From Leptodactylus fallax (taxonomy: Eukaryota > Chordata > Amphibia > Anura > Leptodactylidae), in NCBI GenBank assembly GCA_947044405.1, contig CAMRHE010000169.1, positions 2,232,501 to 2,296,500 of the forward strand: 64,000 nt of DNA, written 5' to 3'. The notes beneath the pieces were generated by a model. It ran no database searches. It was not told the DNA's origin and saw nothing but the letters and a program-made list of their open reading frames with translations. Below are positions 1-10,469 of this stretch, in pieces (within the stretch, counting starts at the first letter, position 1; every line of letters begins with the position of its first letter). Made by a program: the position numbers and the translations under genes.

Positions 1-39
1 TTTTCCGACATTTAGGTCGGATTCGCGAACCCACCCTAA
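1..39. repeat. Right end of a PIF/Harbinger-like MITE
   Basis: The window opens inside a short repeat that ends GCGAACCCACCC followed by TAA. The same terminus (CCACCC then TAA) closes the complete foldback element at 11954-12366, so this is probably a relative cut by the window edge. The 3-bp TAA target site is what PIF/Harbinger elements use. Family is inferred. Confidence 0.5.
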
Positions 40-147
40 CACAAACTATTTCAGAACAGTCTTACAAGTGGCAATAGGTGACTTGAACAATCTGATGTCA
101 GCACCACCTCAGACTAGAACAGTCTCTATAACAGTTCAGAATTATCC

Positions 148-452
148 GCTTGGCAATCTGTTTTTCCCTCAGTGCATGCTCAGAATGAAGAAGGGGGAAG
201 AAAAAAAAAGGATTACAAACAGATTACAAACTGATAGCAATCAGTATGTGTCCGTTTTTGACCAATCTGTTTTTTTTTTCCCCTTCCCCCTTCTTCATTC
301 TGAGCATGCGTAGAGGGAAAAACGAATTGCAAAACGGACACAAACCCATTGAAATCAATGGGTTTTAATCCGGACCGTTCAAAATCAGTTTTTGAAGATT
401 TCACATACTAATTTCAAGCGGATTGACGAATGCAGATGTGAAACCAGCCTTA
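148..452. repeat. Foldback MITE with one shortened arm
   Basis: An A-rich arm at about 160-210 (GCATGCTCAGAATGAAGAAG) is the reverse complement of a T-rich arm at 271-321, giving a hairpin of about 50 bp per arm. TATCCGCTTGG at 146-157 pairs with CAAGCGGATT near 416. The right end reads GTGAAACCAGCC followed by TTA, like other palindromic MITEs here. The left arm has lost sequence, so the left boundary is uncertain. Confidence 0.6.
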
Positions 453-1548
453 GAGAAAGATAAATTACTAAATCTCTTACAGTGTTCTTCTAAGGCTGTA
501 TCCATGCAACTCTACCGCTATTGGAATTCTACTATTCTCAAAATTTTTTTGCAGGTGAATGCTCTTCCCAAGAAAACTGTGACTATTCCAGGTGTGAGAC
601 ACTCACTCGCTGTTTATCCCTAGGGAGAAGATAATTACATTTGAGGTTCTTAAGACTAATAGCTCCTTTTTAACTAAGTTGCAAATCCTGATTAGTGGAC
701 AATGTTATTCCAATTCTCTTGCTGAGTTTTAGCAGTTCAGGCATCAAACTGTATGTATTAACTCTCCCTTTTACAAGGATTACCTGCCTGTAATTACATG
801 TATGAGAAATGCTTCTTAAAATGCAGAGAACAGTTTGATCGCCTTGTTCTAAGACGTTCACAGTCAAGTGTGCTGGCCAATGCTCTCCTTATGTTTTGTT
901 CTAAACTACACTATATATTAAAATAAATGTCTTTTATATGTTTCTATTTGTTATGAAATAGGAAAAATTAAAAATTTTATTAGCATTGTAATACTTGCCA
1001 GGCGACTTTGTTCCACATCCTGCAGATAATACTTACCCTGATATCCATGCTTATATGTAGGAGGTTTGAGAACACTCACCTACATATAAGACCTTGCAAA
1101 ACCTATCCCATTCCATTGCACAGGACTAAACTGGTTTCAATGATTTTTAAAATGTTCATAGTAAAACTAATAACCCAATATCTTTCATAGCTGGTCTCTT
1201 CTAGAGTACAACAACAGCATTACATTTTATATCATATACAGTTTTTAATGTAGTTTTTTGAGACAAAACCAGAATTGGATTCAGTGGAGGGAGAAGTATA
1301 AAGATGACCATACACATAAGTGCAAAGTCACCTGAACCAGAAAATTTCAGCAAGACAAGGTGACTATCTTTAATGTATGGGGGCCTCCCAACCCTTTACT
1401 GACAGATGATGTCAGGGGAAAAAAAGTCTCTGAAAGAGGCTTACTTCGCTCTCTCCATTCAGAATAAATGCATGCTCAGCATAGCCCACTTGTGCATGTG
1501 TATGGGGAGGAATAGCTGTCAACAGTCATTGAACGCATATGAGCACTT
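453..1548. other. No gene seen; AT-rich with MITE scraps
   Basis: No convincing coding or RNA gene. About 1236-1400 contains scraps recognisable from other MITEs in the window (GAGACAAAACCAGAATTGGA, and a CCATACACATAAG segment). The rest is unassigned. Confidence 0.5.
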
Positions 1549-1551
1549 TTA

Positions 1552-1770
1552 GGCTAAAGCCCCACATAGCAGAAAAGCTACTTTTTTGTTGCAGATTTTG
1601 CTGGGTTTTTTTTTTTTGGTTTTTTTTTGAGAAAAGGGAAGGGAGAAGTATAAGTGTTTCTTATATATTTCCCATTCCTTCTCTGGCCACTACTGAGTTT
1701 GGTTAAAAAAAAAAATGCAGCAAAGTCTGCAACAAAAAAAGATGCGTTTCCGCAACGTGGGGCCTTAGCC
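1552..1770. repeat. Palindromic MITE (GGCTAAGGCCCCAC family)
   Basis: The left end GGCTAAAGCCCCACATAGC is mirrored by GCAACGTGGGGCCTTAGCC at the right. Internally, a T-rich arm with TTGTTGCAGATTTTGCTG mirrors CAGCAAAGTCTGCAACAA. The flanks are TTA and TTG, consistent with a decayed TWA target duplication of a PIF/Harbinger-type MITE. Relatives occur at 46319-46517, 42487-42785 and 52907-54470. Confidence 0.7.
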
Positions 1771-1822
1771 TTGGAGTTTCTTTAGTAGACTTCTCATTTT
1801 GAAGCCAATCCTGACTTTGGCT

Positions 1823-1876
1823 AAAAAAAAAAAAAAAAAAAAAAAGCTGAAACATATGGGATTAAAAAAAAATAAA

Positions 1877-1922
<46 letters not shown>
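1823..1922. repeat. Poly-A run and (TA)n microsatellite
   Basis: A 23-base A run (1823-1845) is followed by A-rich sequence and about 21 TA dinucleotides (1880-1922). The short reading frame crossing it is an artefact. Confidence 0.9.
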
Positions 1923-1928
<6 letters not shown>

Positions 1929-1996
1929 ATTTGGGGGTAACACTTGCAGCATCCCAGTGGACACTGCTTATATGTTTTTGATTTTTAATTTTGTAG

Positions 1997-2926
1997 TGTT
2001 TCTGTATCCCTGACTTGTATGTATTGCTTTTTATGTGTATTTTACCCCTGTATGTATGTACTGTATAGCCACATACTCCACTGTGTTTGGCTACCCCACT
2101 GTTTTAGAGGACTTGGTACAGCCCTGGCCAATCATAGGCCATTGGCTTGGGGGTGGAGACTGCAAGCCATTATTTATGGTTCAGTTGAGTGTGTGTTGGC
2201 AGTCAAGTGAGACGTCCTGCTTGTCCTCTGCAACCCCTGAGGGAAGAAGTAGTCCACAGCCCTACAACGACATTATACAGCCCTGAGACAGGAAAGAAAC
2301 CACTTTTTGCCCATAGAGACTAAAGCGTTCCAGTATTGTGGAAGGAGCCATTGTTCACAGAAAGCCACAAGCCAGGATCCATTTATATCCAGGTATCTGA
2401 GCCCCTGGGACTTTGGTTAACTCAGCCCCCATAGCTATAGTAGGAGAGGCAGAGACTTATATATTGTGTGGAGTAGAGAAAAGTCACCATACTACCATAT
2501 TATTCTGGGCATCCCTCATAACAAGTCCAGGAATAGCCATTCCAGTGGAAACTACTACTCCCATCGTGAAGCTATATGAGTTAAGTGTTATAAGTTCTCA
2601 GAGTAAAGTTTCATCTTGGTTCAACTCTACCACTGCCTCCTGAGTCGTTCCTGCGCTTACCATGAGGGCCCTTTCGAACATCACCATATGGCTCAGGATA
2701 AGAGAGGACTTCTCTTCAAGTGGAAGCTCCCCAGGAGAACAACTACCACCAACATCAGGTACAAAGCAGTCCCCCCTCGTCAGTGTGTCTGGCCTGGGAG
2801 GTGGGCTGGAGGAATTTGTCACTACCTGTGAAATTACCACGGCTACTATTGCTCCTATTTTCCAGTTCCCTCCATTGGGTTGCGGCCCACTTTTCCTGAA
2901 ATAAAGCAGCCACGATTGTCTAATCA
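1997..2926 (+). repeat. Possible solo LTR, unassigned
   Basis: A stretch of about 930 bp begins TGTTTCTG and ends in CA. It is flanked by TGTAG on the left and TGTAA on the right, a 4-of-5 match to a 5-bp target duplication, and has an AATAAA at about 2900. It contains no protein domain I recognise. A short stretch at 32870-33070 has vaguely similar wording. The boundaries could be coincidence, so this is a weak call. Confidence 0.25.
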
Positions 2927-2931
2927 TGTAA

Positions 2932-3225
2932 AACCTCTTTGATTGTTAGATATTTCCAAATTTGTCAGAAAAATATATGGGAGATTTATCTTCATATATT
3001 CTGCACTGGTAAAGGGTGTGCCTAATTTATGAGGAGACACATGCCTCCATAACTGGCATGGATTTTAGGCATCAGTTACGCCAGCTTTCTAGTGTATATG
3101 CCCACACCACAACTTTCAGGAAAGTGGAGAAGGCGGTGTAAAAGAGAAAAAAGTCACAATTTTTTGTACTAAAACCCAACTTATGCTGAAAATTGAAACA
3201 TATTTCTTGTCTTGTATGTCAGAAA
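2932..3225. other. No feature seen
   Basis: Short AT-rich stretch between the possible LTR and the hAT element. I see nothing in it. Confidence 0.5.
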
Positions 3226-3340
3226 ACTGGCATCAGGGGCGCACAGCTAATGAGGCGAATTGAGGCGGCCGCCTCAGGCGGCACTGTCTATCACTGTCTG
3301 GGGGGGGCGGCATTTTTACCATTTATTTAATGTAAACCAG

Positions 3341-3402
3341 CCCAGGACAGGCCGCTTTAAAAAAAACAAAGCTGCGCGGGGCCTGTCCTGGGCTGGTTTA
3401 TG
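3341..3402. repeat. Short GC-rich hairpin
   Basis: AACCAGCCCAGGACAGGCC pairs with GGCCTGTCCTGGGCTGGTT about 20 bases further on. It lies inside the hAT-type element and is part of its GC-rich left region. Confidence 0.8.
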
Positions 3403-3719
3403 AGACCTCTGCATGTCAGCGCAGGCGGCGATACAATGACGTCATCGCGCCTCCTACGCTGAGACGCAGACATCGCGGACAAGAAGAGGAGGCGGTGGCG
3501 GCTTCATCATGGGATTGCAGGTAGGTGACAATAACTTTTTTTTTATATATAAATGGGCCGTAACCTGCTGGAGTATCCCCGGCAGGTAACGGCCTATTTA
3601 CTTATTGATCCCCGCGCTTGCTGTGGCCGCCTCCGCTTTCCCTTCTGCTATCGGATGCAGAAGGGGGAATCAGAAGCGGCTCTGAGCGGCAGCAGGGATC
3701 GATAAGTGAGGCCAAATAC

Positions 3720-4035
3720 TACTATTATTATACTCTGGGGTCTTTTCAGACCCCAGAGTATAATAATCGGAGACCCCGGGGAGGTGATAAACATAAAAAC
3801 CATTCTTACTCACCTTTCCAGCGATCCGATGTTACTCCCAGCAGGCTTTGGCCTTCTTTGGTGACGTCCCAAGCGTCACGTGAGCCAGGCCGACGTCATT
3901 ATGTTGCGATGCCGGTCTGTGCGACATTGAAGAGGGCCGAAAGCAGGGAGCCCAGCGGAGCCCAGGTAAGTAACACTGTTTTTTTATGTCTGTCACCACC
4001 TGGGTCTCCGATCATTATACTCTGGGGTCTTTTGA
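3720..4035. repeat. CpG-rich foldback unit, copy 1
   Basis: The left part reads ATTATACTCTGGGGTC and CGGAGACCCCGGGGAGGTGA. The right part, from about 3962, is its inverted image (ACCTGGGTCTCCGATCATTA, then TACTCTGGGGTC). The core holds TGACGTC and CACGTG motifs. Because it is palindromic it offers a 5' splice-site consensus on each strand: CAGGTAAGTA near 3964 on plus, AAGGTGAGTAAG near 3815 on minus. Related units lie at 14896-15215 (inverted order) and 49417-49680. Confidence 0.75.
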
Positions 4036-4890
4036 GCAGAATACTGTGTGCAGGGGCCACTATGGGGCATAATTACGTGTGCAGGGGCCACTATGGAGTA
4101 TACCGTGTGCAGGGGCCACTATGGGACATAATACCGTGTGCAGGGGCCACTATGGAGCATAATACCGAGTGCAGAAGTCACTATGGAGCATAATACCGAG
4201 TGCAGGGGCTACTATGGGACATAATACTGTGTGCAGTGGCCACTATGGAGCATAATACCGAGTGCAGGGGCCACTATGGAGCATAATACCGATTGCAGGG
4301 GCCACTATGGAGCATAATACCGAGTGCAGGGACCACTATGAGGCATAATACCGTGTGCAGGGGCCACTATGGAGCATAATACTGTGTGCAGTGGCCACAG
4401 CGGGGCATAATATTGTGTGCAGGGGCCACTATGGAGCATAATACCGAGTGCAGGGGCCACTATGGAGCATAATACCGTGTGCAGGGGTCGCTGCGGGGCA
4501 TAATACAGTGTGCAGGGGCCACTATGAGGCATAATACCGTGTGCAGGGGCCACTATGGAGCATAATACCGTGTGCAGGGGCCGCTGCGGGGCATAATACC
4601 GTGTGTAGGGGCCGCTGCAGGGCATAATACCGTGTGCAGGGGCCGCTGCAGGGCATAATACCGTATGCAGGGGCCGCCGCAGGGCATAATTCCGTGTGCA
4701 GGGGCCGCTGCAGGGCATAATACCGTGTGCAGGGGCTGCTGCGGGGCATAATACTGTGTGCAAGGGTCTCTGCGGGGCATAATACTGTGTGCAGGGGCCA
4801 CTGCGGGGCATAATACTGTGTGCAGGGGCCGCTGCGGGGCATAATCCCATGTAATACTGTGTGCAGGGGCCGCTGTGGGCCATAATACCG
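4036..4890. repeat. 31-bp minisatellite, about 27 units
   Basis: Tandem units built on GCAGGGGCCACTATGGAGCA followed by TAATACCGTGT, period 31 bp by direct count, with scattered substitutions (CCACTATGG in the first half, CCGCTGCGG or CCGCTGCAG in the second). The unit is not a multiple of three, so long open frames cycle through all three phases every 93 bp. Those 106-192-residue frames are artefacts. Arrays of the same unit recur at 14417-14886 (opposite strand) and, degenerate, at 59701-60415. Confidence 0.95.
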
Positions 4891-5104
4891 TGTAATACTG
4901 TATTAAAAAAAAAAACACCTACTCACCTGTCCCTTGTGCTCCGATGTCTCCCACCGCAGTCTGGTTCTGCTGCTCTGGTGTTCTCTTCTGGCGGAAGTCC
5001 CCACCACACATGACCGCTGAGGGGAAGAAAACACCGGAGTAGCAGGACTGGAACGCGCTGGGAGACACCGGAGGACCTTCCCCAGCCTTATATTAAAAAA
5101 AAGT

Positions 5105-6250
5105 GATTATCCTGGACAACCCCTTTAAGGTTGCGCTTGGGCTTTATTAAAGGGTCTTTCCAGCTCATTTTTATTGATGTTCTATCCTTAGGACAGATTA
5201 TCAATAAGAGATCAGTGGATCCCTCCTCTGATCAGCTGTATGAAGGGGCTATGGTGCCTGTTTATATCACACGCTGTCTGTATATAGTGACCGTGTGATG
5301 TAATTACAGCCTTGTCACATAGACATGTATAGGACAAGGCTGAAGTTACATGACATGGCCATGGCCGCTATGAGATAAATATATGAACTATGTAAACAGA
5401 GAAGCGGTCACGGCGCTTACACAGGTACCACGGTGCATTCAAACAGGCGATCAGTAGGGGTCCTGGGTTTTTGAACCCCACTGATTAGTTTATTAATGAT
5501 CTGGAAAACCTTTTAGTTAGTTAACACCTGGGGCATTATTAATAAGGGTCACTATTTATACAGGGTACACACGGACATTATTAATATAAAGATGCACTTG
5601 GGGGTATTATTCATTATGGGGGGTTATATCATATATTTTATAATTGGGGGTAACAGCAGGATGGGTGTGCAGGTGAGGACAATGTGGGTTAGATGCCAGG
5701 TAAAGTGAGGAGCCAAAGATGTCTGTGTTGCAAACTTTACAGAGACAAGTCACAGCTGGAAGAAGTGGTCATGGCGGTCCAAAGGGAAGAGAAGGGAAAT
5801 GTGAAGGATTAGTCAGAGACGTCACCTGTAAGTCACAAAATGTTACTGTCCTGTATTCACTTAAATGATAGAGGATAAATACCTGATTGATGGGGGTCTG
5901 TCAGCTGAGACCCCCCACTAGGCCTGAGAATTGTTTTTTTTTTCCCCCACTGGGTTGGAATCCAGCCTGGCTGCAGCCATATATATAGGTGTGTCACTTG
6001 GTGGATGGACGAACCCGCGTGGCTCTCATTCACTTCGATGGGAGTGCCGAAGATACCTGAAGTCCAGTACTCAGCTATATTCGGGGCTCCTATTATAGAG
6101 AATGGGGGCCACGTGGGCTCGTCCATCCACCAAGCAGAAGATGTGTGAAGTTACTTTCATTGTTAATGCCGTGTTGTTGATCTGATACTGAAGTAATACA
6201 GGAAGAAGAATTCTTAAAAACTGTTTCATAAGTTTGTGTATGTTTATTGT
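5105..6250. repeat. MITE-like palindromic sequence inside the hAT element
   Basis: Starts near GACAACCCCTTTAAGG, a terminus shared by many short repeats here. It contains GATCAGTGGATCC (about 5212) against GATCAGTAGGGG (about 5449), and a clear inverted pair CACTTGGTGGATGGACGAAC (5995 on) against CGTCCATCCACCAAG (about 6120-6134). No coding capacity. Confidence 0.5.
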
Positions 6251-6379
6251 ACGACAATAGCAGCGTGTGACGCTAACAGCATGTAAACGCAATTTTATAT
6301 ATATTTTTTTTGGGGGGGGGGCGTCTTTCGATAGTCCACCTCAGGCAGCAAAGAGGCTAGGTTCACCACTGACTGGCAT

Positions 6380-7076
6380 ACTAGGCATGACAAATCTGCC
6401 CCAAAGTCTGCTGAACCCCAAACTATGTACAACCTACAGTTACGTAGATGGTGGTCAGACCAGTCAGATCATAGCATGCTTCAGCAGATTAGAAGAATAA
6501 AAGTCATTAACAGCTTTTCCTTTTCAAATGTTGGTGCTATGTTTCTCTATCATGAATACGCTGCATTTTTACATTACAGGCTCTCATAATGTGCCACAGC
6601 TGGAGGCAGATCTTCTATGAATACTGGTATTCAGGCATTAACAGACAGATTGGAAAGAAACTGTGATAGATATTGTAATCTTTGTTATAAAATGCAAGAT
6701 TTCAGAAAGATAAAAATATGATATGTTTGCAGGGACCATTTTCTTCTTTTTCAAATTATTTTTGACTACTCGATCTAAAAGATGATATGTTTGAAGTATG
6801 TTACATTTATATTACATTAGCCATATTCATTATGGTTATGCTGCAGCGGTAGGTTTGCAGTATTGATAAATACATATTTTCTATTACAGCGGCTACCTTA
6901 CAATGTAGTAGACTTCTTTATTCAGCTATTATCATCAGGGAGAGCTACCTGTGCTACATTACATGCCAGTCATTAAAATAAGTGACTGTCCATGTAATTC
7001 ATTGACTGCTGGCTTCACAAGTGCAGGATTCGTTCTTACAAAGCAGATCTCCATCTTTGCTCCTAGAAGGGGTTAT
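6380..7076. other. No feature seen
   Basis: Flank between the hAT element and the LTR retrotransposon. I see no gene, tandem repeat or palindrome of note. Confidence 0.5.
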
Positions 7077-7081
7077 GTGAT

Positions 7082-8024
7082 TGTGAAAGATCCTCAGTGC
7101 GCCAACACCACTGTGGCCCCACCTGAGTCTTCTTTCATATAAAAACCACACTCACCGCCAGTGAATGTCGGGTTCACCAGATAAATACAAGACAAGCTTT
7201 CTAAATTTTAGATATTTATTAACCCCTAAATGGGTCGGTATTAACATCTAATATATACAGTTCAGAACAGATATGCAGATATATGCAAGCATTAACAGTT
7301 ACTAGTTACAAGATACAGTACAAATAAAATAAAAGGGATAAAAGTGAAATGATTACTTTACCACACATGTCCTTGATGTGGTTCTGTAGTCCAACACTCA
7401 CACATGCTCTATCATGTGTGAATAACCAGTGGAGGCTGTTTAGCATGTGGCATTAATACAATAATCCAGCCTGCATGCTCTCATCACAGTCTCTCAGCAT
7501 TAGTCCAGTAGTCTCATCACAAAAATCTCCTCATGGTGTTCTCTTGTAGTCCCAACAGAATCTCCTCATGGTCTGTCTGTAACAACTCTCTGTAATCTGT
7601 GATGGTCTCAGCCCATTCTCCATAGCATAATCTCCTCCCACAGGCCTCTTACCTCATCTTTTATACCCTTTATGCCACCTCCCAGAATGAGGTCATCGGC
7701 GGCAGCAAGTCTGATTGAATAATGCAATCAAGTCCAGATTCTTTGTATATGGCTGATCCAAGTGAAAGGATACAATGTTATCAGCCATATCTGATCTCCC
7801 TGCACAATGCATGTTTCTTTGATCAATCAGAGCTGTGTATGCATACAATGGAGCCCTGCTGGGATTGATATAAAGCCCTATTGTTACAAGGTTACCCTAC
7901 TGATAACATACAACTAGGCTTATAGCTGCGCACATTATGAGTAAATGGAACTAGAGAGAAATACGCTACCCAGAGACCAAAATACAGCTCTGAATTATAG
8001 CCATATTTAAGCAGAATCATCACA
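7082..8024 (-). repeat. 3' LTR
   Basis: Ends in the canonical TG...CA: it starts TGTGAAAGATCC on the plus strand and ends AATCATCACA. On the minus strand it holds GTATAAAAG (7658-7666) and AATAAA (7215-7220), about 440 bp apart, a sensible U3/R/U5 order. The frame at 7892-8128 is a shadow. Confidence 0.93.
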
Positions 8025-8035
8025 CCTCCCCCTTT
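8025..8035 (-). other. Polypurine tract
   Basis: AAAGGGGGAGG on the minus strand directly abuts the 3' LTR (TGTGATGATT). This is the expected position and composition of the plus-strand primer for reverse transcription. Confidence 0.8.
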
Positions 8036-8151
8036 AGATGGGGCTTGCAGGAAGTAGGGGCCTACGCCCCTCTTCTGAAAGCACCTCCGCCTCCAGCTTT
8101 TCAGGCTCTGGCCCCAAGGCTCTCTCACCTCCCCCCGGAGTCCCAGCAGAC

Positions 8152-8706
8152 TCAGGCCTTGTCAGACTCCGAGGGTGGTTGAGCGGCATGCGCCTTCAAT
8201 ATGTCCAGACTAGGGTCAGCTTGGACAGCATCTCTGAACTCTTGGCTGGAGTGAGACAAAAGAGAGGTGCATGTTATATAGCTGCCGGACCCTTCTGGCT
8301 CTCTAGTCTGACTAGGGACACTACTAAGGCTCAGGCCCTGATCCACGTACACTTGGCTACCTCCTGCCTGTTCTGGGTCTGCTTTCTGAGTGCGGGCATC
8401 CCGTAGCTTTACACTCATGACCCCAGGTCTTTGGGATACCAGTTCAGAGACCCCATCCCGGCAGTCTCTCAGGGTCTCTCCCACACTAGCTGCTAGTTGG
8501 GAGAGTTCTAGGGGATTCTGCACCTCCCCCTTTGCTTCCAAGCCTACATCCTGTCCCTCCTGTACTTGGGTGGGTGATGGTGATACCTTGGGCAAATGAC
8601 TGAGATCATGCTTCCCCAAAACATCCCCCCACAATACATTGACAGGTAATACATTGGACATACCCCCTTCTTGGATCACACCTCCAGTACCCCATGCCAT
8701 CTGCAC
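8152..8706 (-). pseudogene. Downstream in-frame continuation with duplicated protease/linker segment
   Basis: This frame is in phase with the upstream gag-like frame and separated from it by one TAA (8707-8709). It gives 184 residues if read through. It repeats upstream motifs: LPVNVLWGDVLGK echoes LPANVLLGTDLG, and EPEGSGSYITCTSLLS echoes EPEESGRYETYTSLLS near the end of the previous frame. This suggests an internal tandem duplication that has since diverged. The tail, FRDAVQADPSLDILKAHA, resembles the linker that precedes reverse transcriptase in some vertebrate Gypsy polyproteins (from memory). It stops about 115 bp before the polypurine tract, so the polymerase region is deleted. Confidence 0.6.
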
Positions 8707-10266
8707 TTAGGCCATGGGCACTCCTGGAATAGAACTGGACAGAAGAGACGTGTATGTCTCATATCGGCCGGACTCCTCCGGCTCCAAGGGAGTGAGGCTA
8801 GTCATGGCGGTCTCAGCACCGACTCCAGGTGGTGTAGGCAACGGTTCAAGGGTCGGATCGCCCTCCACCCTTGTAGCACTCTGGCTGCGGGCTAACACTG
8901 CACTACCAGCAGTCCGTCCCTCACCTGGATCGGCCATGAGATCCCCATAGCCTACCTGACCACCTGGTACATGGTCAGCAGTTGGGTGCTCATCGGATGC
9001 ACTGTGCGAAATAGTAGAAGTCGCTTCCAGTGACTCAGAAGAGCTACCCTGTACACTTTCACAACCAGCATTGGCAATTACATTGACAGTACATTCATTA
9101 GCAATTGTTAATTCACACCGGGCCTCAATGAGATCTGCAGTAGACATATTAACAAGCTGGGAGGGAGACGCCCCCGTAGATGTGGGTGTGTCTACATACA
9201 AGGTCTCATTGGTTCCTAGCACGGGGGTGAACAAAGCATCAATAACATTTTTGCTGAGCTGGGTTGCAGGAAGCTCGTTGGCATCTTCCCTGCTCTCAGC
9301 TGAAGGCAACTCATTAGCATTTACATTGACTGCCATGGGAAGTATCTCAGAGAGGGGGTTACGGGCCCTCTCTGCAGATATTACAGACACATTATCAACA
9401 TTAGTCACAGACAGTTTATCACAGTAAATTGTGGTGCTCCCCACCCCATATTGGGACATCATAGGTCCTAAATCAGTTCCCAACAGTACATTAGCAGGCA
9501 AATCAGTCAATAGTCCCACAGTCCACATTCCTTTCCCTGCACCCCCATCCAGACACACAGATGGGCCACCTGCTGTAGCTTGAGAAGCAGGGAAGTTCTC
9601 AGGGTAGTTGGGGCACTCCTTCTTGAAATGTCCTGTCGGGTTACAGGCATGGCCCCGCCGCACCTCCCCTTGGGGTTTGGGGAAGGTCACTAGGGTGCCC
9701 AGAGTTCTTGGGACATGGAAGGGACCACCCGGGGCATAGTTTGTCTCACCCGACCTGACGACAGACGGCTGTGGTGAACTCCGGCCTGGCTGCTCCTTCC
9801 AACTTGAGGGTCTCTGCAGGGTTGTTGGAGTTTGCGCAGGGGCGGTTTGTGCCCGCTGGGAGATTTCCCGCCTCTTCAGCTCAAGCTGATACTCCCTCTC
9901 GGCCTGTCGCTCAGCAAACTTCCTCTCTCTCTCTGCCTGTCGCTCTGCTGCCTGCCGTTCTTGTTCTTGTTCTACAGCTTCCAGAAAACGGCGCAACACC
10001 TGCAGGTATGTATTAGGGTCACCGGTGCCTGCTTGCTGCAGGACCATTTGCCAGTGTGAAGCCATTCCTCCCACAGCAAGTCTAGGGTTATTGGTCTCTC
10101 CTGGTGAAGTAATCCTTGGGACCGGGCTGCTTGCTGCACTTCCTGGCCTAGCCCCAAAATCAGGACTCTGCATAGCTGTGGCTGCCTCCATTTCAGCCAT
10201 ACTCTCAGGATCTCCAAAAGCCTGGTTCAGCAGTTCTGGAGATCTGCTTCTGAGCCCACTAGCCAT
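8707..10266 (-). CDS. Gag/protease-like protein of the LTR retrotransposon
   Basis: The frame gives 519 residues from the ATG at 10266 (MASGLRSRSP). The open frame extends to 10329 but only a GTG lies there. A charged Q/E/R-rich helix at about residues 95-140 (ERQAAERQAE and similar) looks like a coiled coil. At about 208-218, CNPTGHFKKEC is a CCHC zinc knuckle that has lost its first cysteine pair. At about 256-267, LPANVLLGTDLG resembles the C-terminal part of a retroviral-type aspartic protease, but I see no DTG/DSG active site upstream. The rest is low-complexity S/T/A/E-rich. The frame ends in TAA, and the same frame continues without interruption to 8152. Function of the truncated protein is unknown. 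Confidence 0.7.
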   Translation of the reverse strand: MASGLRSRSPELLNQAFGDPESMAEMEAATAMQSPDFGARPGSAASSPVPRITSPGETNNPRLAVGGMASHWQMVLQQAGTGDPNTYLQVLRRFLEAVEQEQERQAAERQAERERKFAERQAEREYQLELKRREISQRAQTAPAQTPTTLQRPSSWKEQPGRSSPQPSVVRSGETNYAPGGPFHVPRTLGTLVTFPKPQGEVRRGHACNPTGHFKKECPNYPENFPASQATAGGPSVCLDGGAGKGMWTVGLLTDLPANVLLGTDLGPMMSQYGVGSTTIYCDKLSVTNVDNVSVISAERARNPLSEILPMAVNVNANELPSAESREDANELPATQLSKNVIDALFTPVLGTNETLYVDTPTSTGASPSQLVNMSTADLIEARCELTIANECTVNVIANAGCESVQGSSSESLEATSTISHSASDEHPTADHVPGGQVGYGDLMADPGEGRTAGSAVLARSQSATRVEGDPTLEPLPTPPGVGAETAMTSLTPLEPEESGRYETYTSLLSSSIPGVPMA

Positions 10267-10449
10267 CCACTGGTATTTGCCAAATAAAAGATAGGATAGA
10301 ATACAAAGAGTAAGGGAGGGGAACAGCACTGTATCAAACTTTCACTGTATCTTAATGCTTGCTTTAATACCGAGCTTGTCTCATAGGATTACTACAATCC
10401 CCAGCGTTTGAGGGATAAAGGTCCCCAACGCATGCTGTTTATCCTAAAA

Positions 10450-10468
10450 TCCCACTACGCTGCCACCA
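10450..10468 (-). other. Primer-binding site, tRNA-Leu-like
   Basis: One base inside the 5' LTR the minus strand reads TGGTGGCAGCG, then TA, then GTGGGA. From memory, vertebrate tRNA-Leu(AAG) with its CCA tail ends CCCACCGCTGCCACCA. The first 11 bases are complementary and the rest matches after a 2-base offset. The position fits a PBS; the tRNA assignment is tentative. Confidence 0.65.
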
Positions 10469-10469
10469 A

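Larger units (their letters stand above)
3234..6371. mobile_element. Non-autonomous hAT-type element with 8-bp TSD
   Basis: The left end CAGGGGCGCACAGCTA and the right end, read inward as CAGTGGTGAACCTAGCC, are imperfect terminal inverted repeats. They are flanked on both sides by the exact 8-bp duplication ACTGGCAT (3226-3233 and 6372-6379). An 8-bp duplication with CAG-starting termini is the hAT signature. No transposase frame is visible, so the element depended on another copy. Inside are a GC-rich start, a CpG-rich foldback unit (3720-4035), a 31-bp minisatellite (4036-4890), a second CpG-rich patch near 4920-5080 and further palindromic MITE-like sequence (5105-6250). It is probably a composite grown by nested insertion. 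Confidence 0.75.

Noticed and set aside
1799..1981. 60-residue frame with poly-Lys and poly-Tyr-Ile
   Set aside because: Translation of poly-A and (TA)n microsatellite.
4036..4890. CRISPR-like regular array
   Set aside because: The units are contiguous with no unique spacers, and the window is vertebrate. It is a minisatellite.
4305..4918. Long minus-strand frames (192, 121 and 106 residues) of repeated PLHTVLCPAAAP-type peptide
   Set aside because: They run through the 31-bp tandem array. The unit is not a multiple of three, so all three phases give similar peptides. There is no start context, domain or codon-level constraint.
7892..8406. Frames crossing the LTR boundary and on the plus strand opposite the gag-like gene
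   Set aside because: Antisense or LTR shadows. The minus strand carries the coherent element structure (PBS, PPT, TATA, poly-A signal in order).
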